DNA of 64,000 nucleotides from JAACFF01 sp963701435 (GCA_963701435.1 CAVPAL010000023.1:982143-1046142), one strand, 5' to 3'. Positions 8,721 to 17,756 are shown, counted from the stretch's first letter. The notes: a model not told the origin generated them from the sequence alone. Translations and numbers: made by a program.

Positions 8721-9782
8721 TTAAGCCCGTGGGATATAACCCTGTTTCAACAACAACTCTGCATTCAACACCGAACCACTGGCTGCACCGCGCAGTGTGT
8801 TGTGGGTAATCGCCATAAAGCGCAAATCATTGACCGGGCATGCACGAATTTTGCCAACCGTCCACGCCAATCCATTGCCTGCATCCCGATCCAGCCGCGG
8901 CTGCGGCCGGTTGTCTTCTGGACGGTAAATCAAAACCGGATCGGGAATCGAAGGTAAGCCTTGTAATACTTCCGGCGGCCGCCAGGTTTTGAATAACTCA
9001 ATTGCCTCTTGCGGCGCAACTTTGCGGCCCAGCTTCACCGACACGCTGGCCAAATGACCATCAATAACCGGTACGCGGTTGGCCTGGGCGCTGACCAGGA
9101 AATCAGCCATTTCAATCTGGCCATGCTTAAAGGCGCCGCACAATTTGCGTGGTTCACTCTCCAGCTTGCCATCCTCGCCGCCGATATGAGGAATGACATT
9201 GTCCATGATATCCAACGACGCCACCCCAGGATAACCGGCGCCGGAAATTGCCTGCATAGTCACAACAACGGCCGTTTCCAAACCAAACGCCGTCTGAAGT
9301 ACTTTCAAGGGCAGCACAATGCTAGTCGTGGAACAGTTGGCATTCGCCACAATATACCCCAGCCAACCATACGCTTCCTGCTGGTAGGGAATCAAGCCGG
9401 AATGATCTGGGTTCACTTCGGGAATCAGCAGCGGCACATAGGGATCCATCCGGTAAGGCGACGCATTAGTTAGCACAATGTAACCCGCTGCGGCAAACTG
9501 CGGCTCCAACTCGCGGGCGTCTGCCGCAGGCAACGCCGAAAAGACAACCTGCACGTCCAAATTCGGCTGCGTTGGCTGAACAATCATATTCGCAACCTCA
9601 GGCGGCGGATCGCCTTCCAAAAGCCAATTAACGCCTTCCCCATACGGCCGTCCCACCGTCCGCGGTGAGCCGGTCACAGCCGCAATCTCAAACCAGGGGT
9701 GGTCTACCAAATGTTCCACAAAACGCTGCCCAACAGAACCTGTCGCAGCCAATATTCCAACCGGGATTTTTTTACTTATCAT
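8721..9782 (-). CDS. asd: Aspartate-semialdehyde dehydrogenase
   Basis: 353-residue enzyme that reduces aspartyl phosphate to aspartate semialdehyde, the branch point to Lys, Thr, Met and Ile. It has an N-terminal Rossmann motif VGILAATGSVGQRF, the catalytic Cys in NANCST, a substrate-binding block AISGAGYPG, and C-terminal THNTLRGAA. The gene resembles the archaeal/fungal-type ASADH branch rather than the E. coli type. The start is ATG at 9782, directly after GGAGGATGTT. A TTG four codons upstream overlaps that site and is rejected. Transcription appears controlled by the T-box leader directly upstream. Confidence 0.93.
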   Translation of the reverse strand: MISKKIPVGILAATGSVGQRFVEHLVDHPWFEIAAVTGSPRTVGRPYGEGVNWLLEGDPPPEVANMIVQPTQPNLDVQVVFSALPAADARELEPQFAAAGYIVLTNASPYRMDPYVPLLIPEVNPDHSGLIPYQQEAYGWLGYIVANANCSTTSIVLPLKVLQTAFGLETAVVVTMQAISGAGYPGVASLDIMDNVIPHIGGEDGKLESEPRKLCGAFKHGQIEMADFLVSAQANRVPVIDGHLASVSVKLGRKVAPQEAIELFKTWRPPEVLQGLPSIPDPVLIYRPEDNRPQPRLDRDAGNGLAWTVGKIRACPVNDLRFMAITHNTLRGAASGSVLNAELLLKQGYIPRA

Positions 9783-9821
9783 AACATCCTCCAAAAAAAT
9801 TTCTTGTTACCGGGTAAGCAT

Positions 9822-9855
9822 AAAAAAAGCCACCGCCCGATTGGGACGATGGCTT
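9822..9855 (-). terminator. Regulated terminator of the asd T-box
   Basis: On the minus strand AAGCCA and CGTCCC pair with GGGCGG/TGGCTT, followed by TTTTTTT. It competes with the antiterminator formed with the upstream GGGTGG segment. Confidence 0.78.
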
Positions 9856-10105
9856 TCGTGTTTCCACCCAACTTCAGCGTGTAACATTTATGGATACACA
9901 CGCTCTATTCGACAGCGTTAGAACTGTCCTGGCCGTTAACGGAGCCAACCGGATTTTCTTACTAGCCAACCCTTTCGGAAAATCACTCACGGGGGGTTTT
10001 GGCTGTTTTCTTTGCTGGCATAACTCTCAACCGTTTGGTTTTGCCTCTCTGTAACAGGCTCAACAGCTACTCGTCCCGCTCGACGTTTTAAAGTTTAGAA
10101 TTTCG
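9822..10105 (-). promoter_or_regulatory. T-box riboswitch leader of asd, probably Thr-specific
   Basis: About 280 nt of non-coding leader between a strong promoter and asd. On the minus strand the order fits a T-box. A Stem I base has GGGACGAGTAGC, containing the AGTA S-turn (10068-10071). Then comes AGAGAGG (10044-10050). A specifier stem GCTGTT/AACAGC is followed by CAAAACCC, with candidate specifier ACC (Thr) at 9995-9997. A T-box-like sequence TTGGGTGGAAACACG lies at 9857-9871. The leader ends in a terminator (9822-9855) with seven T residues. Uncharged tRNA would favour the antiterminator and allow asd transcription. Specifier assignment is inferred from loop geometry only. Confidence 0.8.
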
Positions 10106-10109
10106 TGAA

Positions 10110-10137
10110 ATTATAAGGAACAAAGTGGCGTTGTCAA
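10110..10137 (-). promoter_or_regulatory. Consensus sigma70-type promoter for the T-box/asd
   Basis: Perfect -35 TTGACA (10132-10137) and perfect -10 TATAAT (10110-10115) with a 16-nt spacer. The TGA stop codon of nnr lies inside the -35 box. The predicted start site is about 10103. Confidence 0.85.
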
Positions 10138-11759
10138 GCGCCGTTCAGCATATGCTTGCGCGCCTGAGGCAGCTTCTGGGCAATTTCAGCCGCCAACACA
10201 CCGGCTGTTCCCTTTTCAGCCGCAGCAAGTTGACCGGCAGCGCCATGCAGGAAAGCGCCCAGAACGGCCGTTGCGTAAGGCGCCAACCCCTGCGCCAACA
10301 AGCCGGCGATAACGCCAGAAAGTACGTCACCGCTGCCGCCAACAGCCAGGGCCGGATTGGCAAAGGGCATGATATGGCAGCGGCCGTCAGGCGCAGCCAC
10401 AATAGTAAAAGCCCCTTTTAACAAAACAATGTGTCCCCAGGCGGTCGCCTTTTCACGCGCCAGCTCAATTCGATCGGCGGCTTTGATTTCCGCCAATGGT
10501 TTGCCCAGCAAACGCGCCATTTCGCCGGGATGCGGGGTCAGGATTGTGTTTGGCGGCAGTTTCTGAGGCCAATCCGGCATCTGCGCCAGGATATTCAGTC
10601 CGTCGGCGTCGACAATCAACGGCGGCAATTTTTGCGGGTTTTCCAGCATTGCGGTCATAAATTCAACGGCCGTATCCAATCCGGGCCCAACCAACAATGA
10701 GTTGGCGGAGACAGATTCCAAAATATAAGCAGCCGCAGCCGCATCCAGCTTTTCGACCGCAGACAGCGGCGGGTAAGTCGCTTCAGGAAGCTGGCCGGCG
10801 ACCGTGGCGCGGATGGTTTCGGGAATCGCCAATGCAACCAGTCCCGCTCCAACCCGATATGCGCCCAGAGCGGCCAAAAGCGGCGCGCCAAAATAATGCT
10901 GTGAACCGGCGGCAATCAAAGCTGTCCCAAACGTGCCTTTGTGGCCTGCTAAAGGTCGGGGCGGCAATAAATCACGCATGGCAACGGCCGTCGCCAATTC
11001 CAGCGGCACAGCCGCCACAACCGGCAGATCCGGATCAATGTCGATGTCGGCCACAATCAATTCGCCGCACGCCGCCGCGCCGGGAAAGCAAAAATGGCCC
11101 CGCTTCGGTCCGGCAAATGTCACGGTGAGATGCGCCGGAATCGCCAGCGGGTCCAGGGCGCCGGTGTCGCAGTTTAAGCCGCTGGGACAATCAACCGCCG
11201 CGATCAGCGGACCTTGCATGCGCAGCGGCGGCGTCATTTGAGTAGTGGGGGTGAGTCGGGAACGGCCGTTAAACGCCGGCTCCCTCTTTTTGTCTGCAAT
11301 GCCGATCTGCACCTGCTGCATCAACTGCGCCAGATCGCCCTTAATCGGGCGCGTGACGCCTGTTCCCAGCAGCGCATCAATCAAAATCTCGCTGCTGTTT
11401 AAACGCGTGCGCAAAAGTTGGAACTGTAGGTCCGCGCCGGCTTCTATACAAAACAAGCTCATTTGCTGCACAAGGGCATAGTTTTTATCCACGGCTGCGA
11501 TGCGTGGTTTGAACAGGTAGAACTGCACATCGGCGCCTGCTTCTGCCAGATAACGACCGGCCACCAAACCGTCCCCGCCGTTGTTGCCGGGACCCACAAG
11601 CGCCAAAACCTGCTTTCCGCCAACGTCAATCCGCTCCATGATGGCTTCAGCCACGCAGCGACCGGCCGTTTCCATCATTTCTTCATAGGAAATTCCGGCT
11701 GCGTCGGCCGCTTTTTCGGCCGCATTCATCTCAGAAACAGAAAAAACTTTGATCGTCAT
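10134..11759 (-). CDS. nnr: Bifunctional NAD(P)H-hydrate epimerase/dehydratase
   Basis: 541-residue two-domain repair enzyme for damaged NAD(P)H hydrates. The N-terminal YjeF_N epimerase domain (about 1-230) has VGPGNNGGDGLVAGRYL and VDCPSGLNCDTG. The C-terminal ADP/ATP-dependent dehydratase domain (about 250-541) has GHKGTFGTALIAAGS, LVGPGLD, TPHPGEMARLL and GSGDVLSGVIAGLLAQG. Domain order and length are normal. The start is ATG at 11759 after GGAGGTATTGCA. The gene reads towards asd, but the consensus promoter at its stop codon suggests that asd is separately transcribed. Confidence 0.93.
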   Translation of the reverse strand: MTIKVFSVSEMNAAEKAADAAGISYEEMMETAGRCVAEAIMERIDVGGKQVLALVGPGNNGGDGLVAGRYLAEAGADVQFYLFKPRIAAVDKNYALVQQMSLFCIEAGADLQFQLLRTRLNSSEILIDALLGTGVTRPIKGDLAQLMQQVQIGIADKKREPAFNGRSRLTPTTQMTPPLRMQGPLIAAVDCPSGLNCDTGALDPLAIPAHLTVTFAGPKRGHFCFPGAAACGELIVADIDIDPDLPVVAAVPLELATAVAMRDLLPPRPLAGHKGTFGTALIAAGSQHYFGAPLLAALGAYRVGAGLVALAIPETIRATVAGQLPEATYPPLSAVEKLDAAAAAYILESVSANSLLVGPGLDTAVEFMTAMLENPQKLPPLIVDADGLNILAQMPDWPQKLPPNTILTPHPGEMARLLGKPLAEIKAADRIELAREKATAWGHIVLLKGAFTIVAAPDGRCHIMPFANPALAVGGSGDVLSGVIAGLLAQGLAPYATAVLGAFLHGAAGQLAAAEKGTAGVLAAEIAQKLPQARKHMLNGA

Positions 11760-11779
11760 TGCAATACCTCCAACCAACA

Positions 11780-11815
11780 AAAAAAGCCCACAGCAAAGGA
11801 TACTGGCAGGCTTTC
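11780..11815 (-). terminator. Terminator after tRNA-Arg
   Basis: On the minus strand AAAGCC ... GGCTTTTTTT with an inner CAG/CTG pairing. It lies between tRNA-Arg and nnr. Confidence 0.65.
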
Positions 11816-11822
11816 AAACAAA

Positions 11823-11895
11823 TACCCCTGGTAGGAATCGAACCTACAGCCTACGGATTAGAAGTCCGGCGCTCTGTCCATTGAGCTACAGGGGC
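11823..11895 (-). tRNA. tRNA-Arg (anticodon UCU)
   Basis: 73-nt tRNA. Acceptor GCCCCTG pairs with CAGGGGT (one G-U), discriminator A. The D arm is AGCTCAATGGACAGAGC. The anticodon loop CTTCTAA gives UCU (the outermost anticodon-stem pair is a C-U mismatch), and the T arm is GTAGGTTCGATTCCTAC. Confidence 0.95.
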
Positions 11896-11926
11896 AAAGG
11901 TTATTTGTTTATCAATGGTGAACATT

Positions 11927-12385
11927 CTAACCAGGGGCAGGGCAGGCGTCAACCTGTGTATGATTTTCTAAAATGGCGCGAATACGGCCGTTTTCAATCT
12001 CAGCCATTAAACTATCCAGGTCTGGTAAAATTTCATTGGCGGTGAATCGAATTGCCCAATGATGAACATGCGGCGTAACAGCAATGATATATGTGTTTTT
12101 CTGATAAGCTTCCCACATTTCCATTGCGGTTCCCATACTCACTGTTGGCAAATAAGCAATGAGCAAATCAGCTTGCCCCGCCTGGCGCGTCATTGTGAGA
12201 AAAGTATCTCTGGCGCGCTGGGCGTCAAAATGCACGCTGCCAGGGTTTAAGGCCCATGGATCTGTAATCGTTACATCTGGAATATGATGCTGCAAGGCTG
12301 ATGAAATTTGAACGCGATACGATTGAGAATCGATCTGATTATCTAAACGATCCCCCTGCATAACACCGGCAATAAATACATGCAT
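11927..12385 (-). CDS. Nucleoside 2-deoxyribosyltransferase-like protein
   Basis: 152 residues. The Rossmann-like start MHVFIAGVMQGDR and the block LLIAYLPTVSMGTAMEMWEAY match the nucleoside 2-deoxyribosyltransferase / small nucleotide hydrolase fold. In that fold a Glu in GTAMEMW acts as nucleophile or substrate anchor. Catalytic specificity cannot be assigned. Known relatives exchange bases between deoxynucleosides or cleave the N-glycosidic bond of nucleotides. It is the last gene of a leftward operon, 31 nt after the preceding stop. Confidence 0.72.
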   Translation of the reverse strand: MHVFIAGVMQGDRLDNQIDSQSYRVQISSALQHHIPDVTITDPWALNPGSVHFDAQRARDTFLTMTRQAGQADLLIAYLPTVSMGTAMEMWEAYQKNTYIIAVTPHVHHWAIRFTANEILPDLDSLMAEIENGRIRAILENHTQVDACPAPG

Positions 12386-12416
12386 AAAAAACCAACACCG
12401 TTACTATTTACGCTAC

Positions 12417-12863
12417 CTAATCTTCATAAATCGGACGAATGCCTTGATAAATTTTTGGCCCGCCCAATGTGCGCACAAGGATATCGGCGCGGTGATGTAT
12501 ACGCTCAGCAATCTCTTTAGCGCTCATCGGCTGATTAGCATTCGACAACAACACACAAAAAGCAGCATCTACCAGGGACGCATTACGCACAAAATCATCT
12601 GGAAGTTGATGAAAATATGCCTGCACCAGATATTGAAACCCATCAACCCGACGTACTTCACCGGTCCGCGGATCGACCAGGTCAACATTTTCAATCTCTG
12701 TATCGAGTTCCGCAACATCACCCAAAGAGAGGCGTGTTAAAAGATACGTTTTTAGATCTAGATTTGACGATTCCCACCAATCAAAATCAATATAAAACTT
12801 TGTATCCGGAGTAGCCCGTTTGAGTTTCCTTAATTTAACCTTAGGTCTGGGTGAACTAGTCAA
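12417..12863 (-). CDS. Conserved hypothetical protein with C-terminal winged-helix-like region
   Basis: 148 residues, function unknown. The N-terminus is basic (PKVKLRKLKRA) and is followed by FYIDFDWWESSNLDLKTYL. The last third (SNANQPMSAKEIAERIHHRADILVRTLGG) reads like a winged helix ending in a beta-hairpin (KIYQGIRPIYED). The start is TTG at 12863, with GAGG about 8 nt upstream. The only nearby ATG reads a six-codon out-of-frame ORF. The gene lies 20 nt downstream of the 526-residue gene in the same operon, so the two products may act together. Confidence 0.7.
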   Translation of the reverse strand: MTSSPRPKVKLRKLKRATPDTKFYIDFDWWESSNLDLKTYLLTRLSLGDVAELDTEIENVDLVDPRTGEVRRVDGFQYLVQAYFHQLPDDFVRNASLVDAAFCVLLSNANQPMSAKEIAERIHHRADILVRTLGGPKIYQGIRPIYED

Positions 12864-12883
12864 GTGTCAACCTCATTATAGTG

Positions 12884-14464
12884 CTAATCATTTTGCCAAC
12901 GGGAAGTATCAAACTGCCAGTAAAGATCGCCGACTGCCAGGAAAGCGGGGTTACGCACTAATTCCGCAAAAATTGGCCCCGGTGGCGCCCGCTTCAACAA
13001 ATTGAGCGCACTGTAAATCGTCTTTGCATGCACAGCTTTTTGCGGTGTTGGGGCCGCCAAGGGCGGGATGACTTCACTTAGTAATGAAGCAATCGAGCGC
13101 CGTTGCGTTTCTGCCCGACGCCAAAGCGCATCGATCGCAGCGACCACATCCGTGCCTACAATCATTAAATCGTCATAACCACACCCAATCGACCGTTTTT
13201 CAAGATCAAACTGCATACGATTATCGGCAACTGAAGCCAAACGCACCCATTCACGCTGAGCGCGACGGCGGTCAAAACCCAACATAATCACGCCTGGTTC
13301 CGTACTCGGTGCAAAATGCAGGAAACCGCCTACAGGTATACGGTTTTCATCATACCATGCTTTTAACCCAAATACATACCGTTGGTCTTGCACCACCCAG
13401 CCAACAATTTCCTCATTGGTCACTTCATCCACAAATACAATTCTTTGACGCGGCCGGTTGCTTTTCGGAAACAGGGGGCGCAATCGGGAACTCAATGGTA
13501 TTGTCCCCGCCCAACGATGTGGAAAAGTAAGGGCTAAGACAGCCGGTTGAGAGATATTACTTTCCGGCAGCAAAGACCATTCATCGTCTAATTCCTGCTC
13601 CAGCAGCAAAAGCTGTGGACTTAAAAGCGCCTGATCATAGGGAATCGGGCTATATTTGAGGCGTCCAGGCGTTTCTTGAACACCATCCGGCTCCATGCGG
13701 CGTAAAAACCAGGCCACTTTTCCGCTGGGGCCAACTTCATCAAAGCGTTCGTCGCGAGCAAGGGCATAATTGAGTGAAAAATGCTGCACGCTTGGTTCGA
13801 TACTGGAGTCCAGATCAAGATGCGGCGCGATTTCTTCCGGACTCAAAGGACCGCCTTCATTTATCTCCAGAACTGCTTCAGAAAGATGCAGGTGCCCCAT
13901 ATTAATATCCAGCAACAAAGATTTAGCAAACCAAACCCGCCCAAGACGGACAAAATCTGGTTGCTCCTCAAGGGCAGCTTCTACTTTTTCTGCAACTGCT
14001 ACGCTATATTCAGCAAGCATAAGATCCAAATCTATATCCAGAACCTGGCTTGCATTAACCGTTTCACCGATACTCAATTCATGTGGAACGGTATAGCTGG
14101 CGGCAAATTCACGGATTTTGTCCTTGATTTTGACTGCGATGACATCAAAATTGCCATCTTCCGGATTATATCCTTTCCGCACCGCTGAAACTGTGCCTTG
14201 AGCAAAATTGAGCATCGGAAAAACCAGTTCAGCGCCAACCTGGTAAATATGCTGTGGCTGGTAAGTTGTCCGGCCTTGCATGAGGCGTTGAATCTGCCGC
14301 TTTTCTTCCTCGACGCGATGCAGCATGACCATCTTCGTAATTTGTTCGGTTGTCTGCGGTCTTTCAACTTCTAGTAAATGGTTATATATTTGCTCAATGT
14401 CAGATTCTTCGAGGCTAAATTGTGAACCCCAATAATCTGCTGTCTGAGTTTGAGCTTGAATCAC
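12884..14464 (-). CDS. Conserved hypothetical protein with terminal helix-turn-helix-like domains
   Basis: 526 residues starting at GTG after AGGAG. I do not recognise a named family. The N-terminus (LEESDIEQIYNHLLEVERPQ) looks like a short helical domain, followed by QVGAELVFPMLNFAQGTVSAVR, which resembles a small beta-barrel. The centre is long and alpha/beta, with VGWVVQDQRYVFGLKAWYD. The C-terminus (HAKTIYSALNLLKRAPPG ... AVGDLYWQFD) looks like a HARE/winged-helix module. It is the first gene of a three-gene operon with the 148-residue protein and a deoxyribosyltransferase-like protein. A nucleic-acid-related role is an inference only. Confidence 0.7.
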   Translation of the reverse strand: MIQAQTQTADYWGSQFSLEESDIEQIYNHLLEVERPQTTEQITKMVMLHRVEEEKRQIQRLMQGRTTYQPQHIYQVGAELVFPMLNFAQGTVSAVRKGYNPEDGNFDVIAVKIKDKIREFAASYTVPHELSIGETVNASQVLDIDLDLMLAEYSVAVAEKVEAALEEQPDFVRLGRVWFAKSLLLDINMGHLHLSEAVLEINEGGPLSPEEIAPHLDLDSSIEPSVQHFSLNYALARDERFDEVGPSGKVAWFLRRMEPDGVQETPGRLKYSPIPYDQALLSPQLLLLEQELDDEWSLLPESNISQPAVLALTFPHRWAGTIPLSSRLRPLFPKSNRPRQRIVFVDEVTNEEIVGWVVQDQRYVFGLKAWYDENRIPVGGFLHFAPSTEPGVIMLGFDRRRAQREWVRLASVADNRMQFDLEKRSIGCGYDDLMIVGTDVVAAIDALWRRAETQRRSIASLLSEVIPPLAAPTPQKAVHAKTIYSALNLLKRAPPGPIFAELVRNPAFLAVGDLYWQFDTSRWQND

Positions 14465-14613
14465 ATCTATCTCCTGTCAACTGGGGAAATTTAATGTTCC
14501 TTGGAGGCCAACATCCAAGGGAAAATTATACCAACCCCTGACATCGTTGCCAACGCTTACGCGCTGAACTCACGCAATTGTGGGTTTATTGTTTTGTATT
14601 TATCGCAAGAAAA

Positions 14614-16035
14614 TTAAGGAAACGGCCGTTCTGTCCAGCGCATCCCGTCTACCGGAATATCCATGATGCGCAGATCCCAGTGCAAATGCGGGCCGGTGGA
14701 GAGGCCGCTGGAACCACCGGCGGCAATGGGTTGTCCTGCTTCTACGATGTCATTTTCATTGACGTAGGATTCCGAAAGATGATAATATCCCGTCATGACG
14801 CCCAGGCCATGATCAATAATCAAAGTCAAACCGCGCAGTTCCAGCCAAGCATTAAAGATAACCTTGCCGCGCGCCGGCGCCGAAATTAATGTGCCAATCG
14901 TCCCGTCGAAATCCACGCCGGAATGATAAATTTCCACAGGGCCTTCGTTGTAGGAACGGCCGTCTCCGTAGCGCGCCGTCACTGTACCGGTAATAGGAAC
15001 CTGGAAAACATCCTCCCACATAGGGTCGCCAGAGTCATTGGCATAAATTGTATGCAAGAAATCATCCTCATCTGCGCGCAGTTCAGGATCAAGCAAATCA
15101 GACAACGCATCATCCACATTAATTTGCTGCACCACATAACCGGCCGCTGCCACCGGCACATCCAGGTTTAGCGGCGTCCAACTGCGGCTGCCTTCTCCTG
15201 ACAGCGTCAAAGCATAGCGACCAGGCGGCGTAAACGCATCCACACCCAGCAGAGTCGCATAACCACCCTCATGAGGAATAAACCGCAACGGCCGTCCCTC
15301 AAATTCACCTTGAGGCTGACCATCGAGGAAGCTTTCTACAAAGATAACGACCGTCGCTCCTGGCGTAATTGGATCGGGTGCAATTTCAATCTGCGCCCAC
15401 TCGCCCGGCAAAAACTGGTATGGTTCTGTTCCAGGAATACGCAGGCGCTGGCCCGGAAATAGACGGGAAGGGTAAGATAAACCATTTTCATCTGCCAGCG
15501 CCAGGATCGGCACATTATACTGCGCAGCAATACTTGAAAGTGTTTCACCAGGCTTGACCAGATGAGGAAAGCCACTGATCTGCAATGGATCGGCCGTGCC
15601 CGTGTGGCTGATCACACCCAAAGGTTGTCCCCAATTTAATATGGTTCCAAATGGATTAATGGCGCGATTCCAATTTGCAACTGCCTCTGGCGTCGTATCA
15701 AATCGCGCAGCAACAGCAGTTAACGAATCACCCAGTTCTGCCCGGTAAACCGTCGCTACCTCCTCACCGGCGCCGCCCGGAATCAGCAGCGTCCGGCCTA
15801 CAGAGAGAATGTCGCTGCTGCGGAAATTGTTAACCACCATGAGGTCATTGACGGAGACATCATACGCTTCCGCAATAAGCGTCAGGTTTTCGCCGGCGGC
15901 TACGACATGCTGCTGCATTGCTTGCGGGGTTTGAGGCGGTTCCGGGGTCGGGGTATTTGTCTGGGCCTGTAAAGACCAAGCCAAAGTTACCAGAAGACCG
16001 CCGGCGAGCAGAAGGGCAATACGAATACGATTCAT
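14614..16035 (-). CDS. Secreted LysM + M23 peptidase
   Basis: 473 residues. A signal peptide (MNRIRIALLLAGGLLVTLAW) is followed by three LysM-like repeats (about residues 45-90, 100-150, 160-210) that bind peptidoglycan. A middle domain follows, then a C-terminal LytM/M23 metallopeptidase domain with the zinc motif HSGVDFDG and GPHLHWDLRIMD. It is predicted to cleave peptide cross-links or control cell separation outside the membrane. The start was chosen at 16035, where the signal peptide begins. An ATG six codons earlier is in frame, and neither has a strong ribosome binding site. Confidence 0.88.
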   Translation of the reverse strand: MNRIRIALLLAGGLLVTLAWSLQAQTNTPTPEPPQTPQAMQQHVVAAGENLTLIAEAYDVSVNDLMVVNNFRSSDILSVGRTLLIPGGAGEEVATVYRAELGDSLTAVAARFDTTPEAVANWNRAINPFGTILNWGQPLGVISHTGTADPLQISGFPHLVKPGETLSSIAAQYNVPILALADENGLSYPSRLFPGQRLRIPGTEPYQFLPGEWAQIEIAPDPITPGATVVIFVESFLDGQPQGEFEGRPLRFIPHEGGYATLLGVDAFTPPGRYALTLSGEGSRSWTPLNLDVPVAAAGYVVQQINVDDALSDLLDPELRADEDDFLHTIYANDSGDPMWEDVFQVPITGTVTARYGDGRSYNEGPVEIYHSGVDFDGTIGTLISAPARGKVIFNAWLELRGLTLIIDHGLGVMTGYYHLSESYVNENDIVEAGQPIAAGGSSGLSTGPHLHWDLRIMDIPVDGMRWTERPFP

Positions 16036-16118
16036 CGCGCACAGTATAAACAAAGACTGCTGAGGAGCAAGCGCATCAAGCTTGCCTTAATGCAGATCGC
16101 CTGTATGAGGCGTAAGAA

Positions 16119-16679
16119 TCATAAACTGCGCTGTTCTCTGAGCCAATCATACAGCGCCTGGGCCTCAGAAAAATAAAATTGATGCGGTTTTGTCCAAAAT
16201 TCTTCTAGCTGCCTGTTGCCGGTTTGCTGTTCGTACACGCGTGCTTGAATAAACAGATCTAGTTTATCAGCGTCGTGCACCAAATGGGATTCGGCCGTTT
16301 CGGCTGCGTGCAGTGTTTCCCAGGCTGTCATCAACTCAGGCGCAAAGTCGACATTTTGCAAAATCGTTTCCATAGCGCCCCGTTCAACGCTGCTTTTAAT
16401 GTCCGGCGGCAAGAACTTCCAGGCAGGCGTCGGAATGTCGGTAGTCAACCCTTCCGGCAAATCATGCAGCGCCGCCATGATGAGAACTATTTCCAAATTG
16501 AGCGGCATTTTAATGCACTGTGCAAGGATCAGCGCCGTAAACACCACGCCATATGAGTGGGCGGCTACATTTTCCGCAGCCGGCACCCCACGCTGCACCC
16601 AACCGGTGCGCGGCGTGCGTTTTAGCTGGTTGCCATGCGTGAGTACGTCGAGAACGGCCGTTATATCATTCTGCTTCAT
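16119..16679 (-). CDS. YfbR-like 5'-deoxynucleotidase (HD domain)
   Basis: 186-residue HD-domain phosphohydrolase. The metal ligands are visible: AAHSYGVV, AALHDLPEGLTTDIPTP and the late Asp in HDADKLDLFIQAR. The TPRTGW segment near the N-terminus is typical of the YfbR/HDDC2 group, which dephosphorylates deoxyribonucleoside 5'-monophosphates. The start is ATG at 16679, after GGAAGGTTAATAAT. The longer open frame upstream lacks a ribosome binding site. It is divergent from a GT2 gene. Confidence 0.85.
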   Translation of the reverse strand: MKQNDITAVLDVLTHGNQLKRTPRTGWVQRGVPAAENVAAHSYGVVFTALILAQCIKMPLNLEIVLIMAALHDLPEGLTTDIPTPAWKFLPPDIKSSVERGAMETILQNVDFAPELMTAWETLHAAETAESHLVHDADKLDLFIQARVYEQQTGNRQLEEFWTKPHQFYFSEAQALYDWLREQRSL

Positions 16680-16790
16680 ATTATTAACCTTCCAATTTCG
16701 GTGTGTGACTTTTTTCACAGTTGAGTGTTCCCTGTTACTAGAGAGACAAACAAGCATATCCACGATTGTGCGATTGAGGCAAAGATTTTT

Positions 16791-17756
16791 ATGAAGGTTT
16801 CGGTTATTGCAACGGTTTTGAATGAGGGTGAAGGGCTACGGCCATTACTGGATTCATTGATTGATCAGACCCGTTTTCCTGATGAAATTGTATTTTGCGA
16901 CGGCGGGTCAAACGACAATACAGTTGAAATTCTTGAAGAATACCGGCAGTGGCTGCCAATTACGATCCTGGTGGCGCCGGGAACCAATATCAGCCAGGGC
17001 CGCAATCGAGCCATCGCGGCGGCCAGCGGCCCAATTATCGCAGTAACCGATGCTGGCGTTGTGCTTTCACCAACCTGGTTGGAGGATCTGGCCCAGTTAA
17101 TGGATGCCGGTCACGCGCCAGTTGTAGCAGGCTGGTTTGAGCCCGATCCTTATACTGATTTTGAAGTTGTGATGGGCGCCACCGTTCTACCGACTCGTAA
17201 TGACATTAATCCCCAAAAGTTCTTACCTTCCAGTCGTTCAGTCGCCTTTCTAAAATCGGCCTGGGAAGCGGTCGGCGGCTATCCGGAATGGCTCGACTAC
17301 GGTGAAGACCTGGTTTTCGATCTCGCTTTGCGCGAAAATTACGGTCCTTTTCCCTTTGTGGATACGGCCGTTGCCTACTTTCGCCCGCGCGGCAGCCTGC
17401 GCGCCTTTTTTCGTCAATATTACTATTACGCGCGCGGTGACGGTAAAGCCAATCTATGGGCAAACCGGCACGCAGTGCGATACATCACCTATTTATTTGC
17501 GCTGCCAGTTATCCTGCGTCTCATCTGGCGTGAAAAAAGAATGGGGTGGCTGTTGCTTGCTCTGGGAATCGGCGGCTACAGTCGCCGGCCGGCAGAACGC
17601 CTCTGGGACAATACCTGGGGCTGGCGCCCCCCTTCACGCGCGCGCGCTTTTGCCATGATCCCAATCATTCGCCTTGTAGGCGACCTGGCAAAAATGGTCG
17701 GTTATCCCGTTGGGGTCTGGTGGCGACTGCGCAACACCGGCAAAATTAGCAGTTAG
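16791..17756 (+). CDS. Family 2 glycosyltransferase with C-terminal membrane anchor
   Basis: 321 residues. The GT-A domain begins MKVSVIATVLNEGEGLRP, with FCDGGSNDNTVEI and the metal-binding region VTDAGVVLSPTWLEDL, and an acceptor-side block GYPEWLDYGEDLVFDLAL. One or two hydrophobic segments near residues 235-260 (ITYLFALPVILRLIW, GWLLLALGI) anchor it to the membrane. It likely adds sugars to a lipid-linked or envelope glycan. The start is ATG at 16791. The frame upstream to 16725 is not supported. Confidence 0.85.
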   Translation: MKVSVIATVLNEGEGLRPLLDSLIDQTRFPDEIVFCDGGSNDNTVEILEEYRQWLPITILVAPGTNISQGRNRAIAAASGPIIAVTDAGVVLSPTWLEDLAQLMDAGHAPVVAGWFEPDPYTDFEVVMGATVLPTRNDINPQKFLPSSRSVAFLKSAWEAVGGYPEWLDYGEDLVFDLALRENYGPFPFVDTAVAYFRPRGSLRAFFRQYYYYARGDGKANLWANRHAVRYITYLFALPVILRLIWREKRMGWLLLALGIGGYSRRPAERLWDNTWGWRPPSRARAFAMIPIIRLVGDLAKMVGYPVGVWWRLRNTGKISS

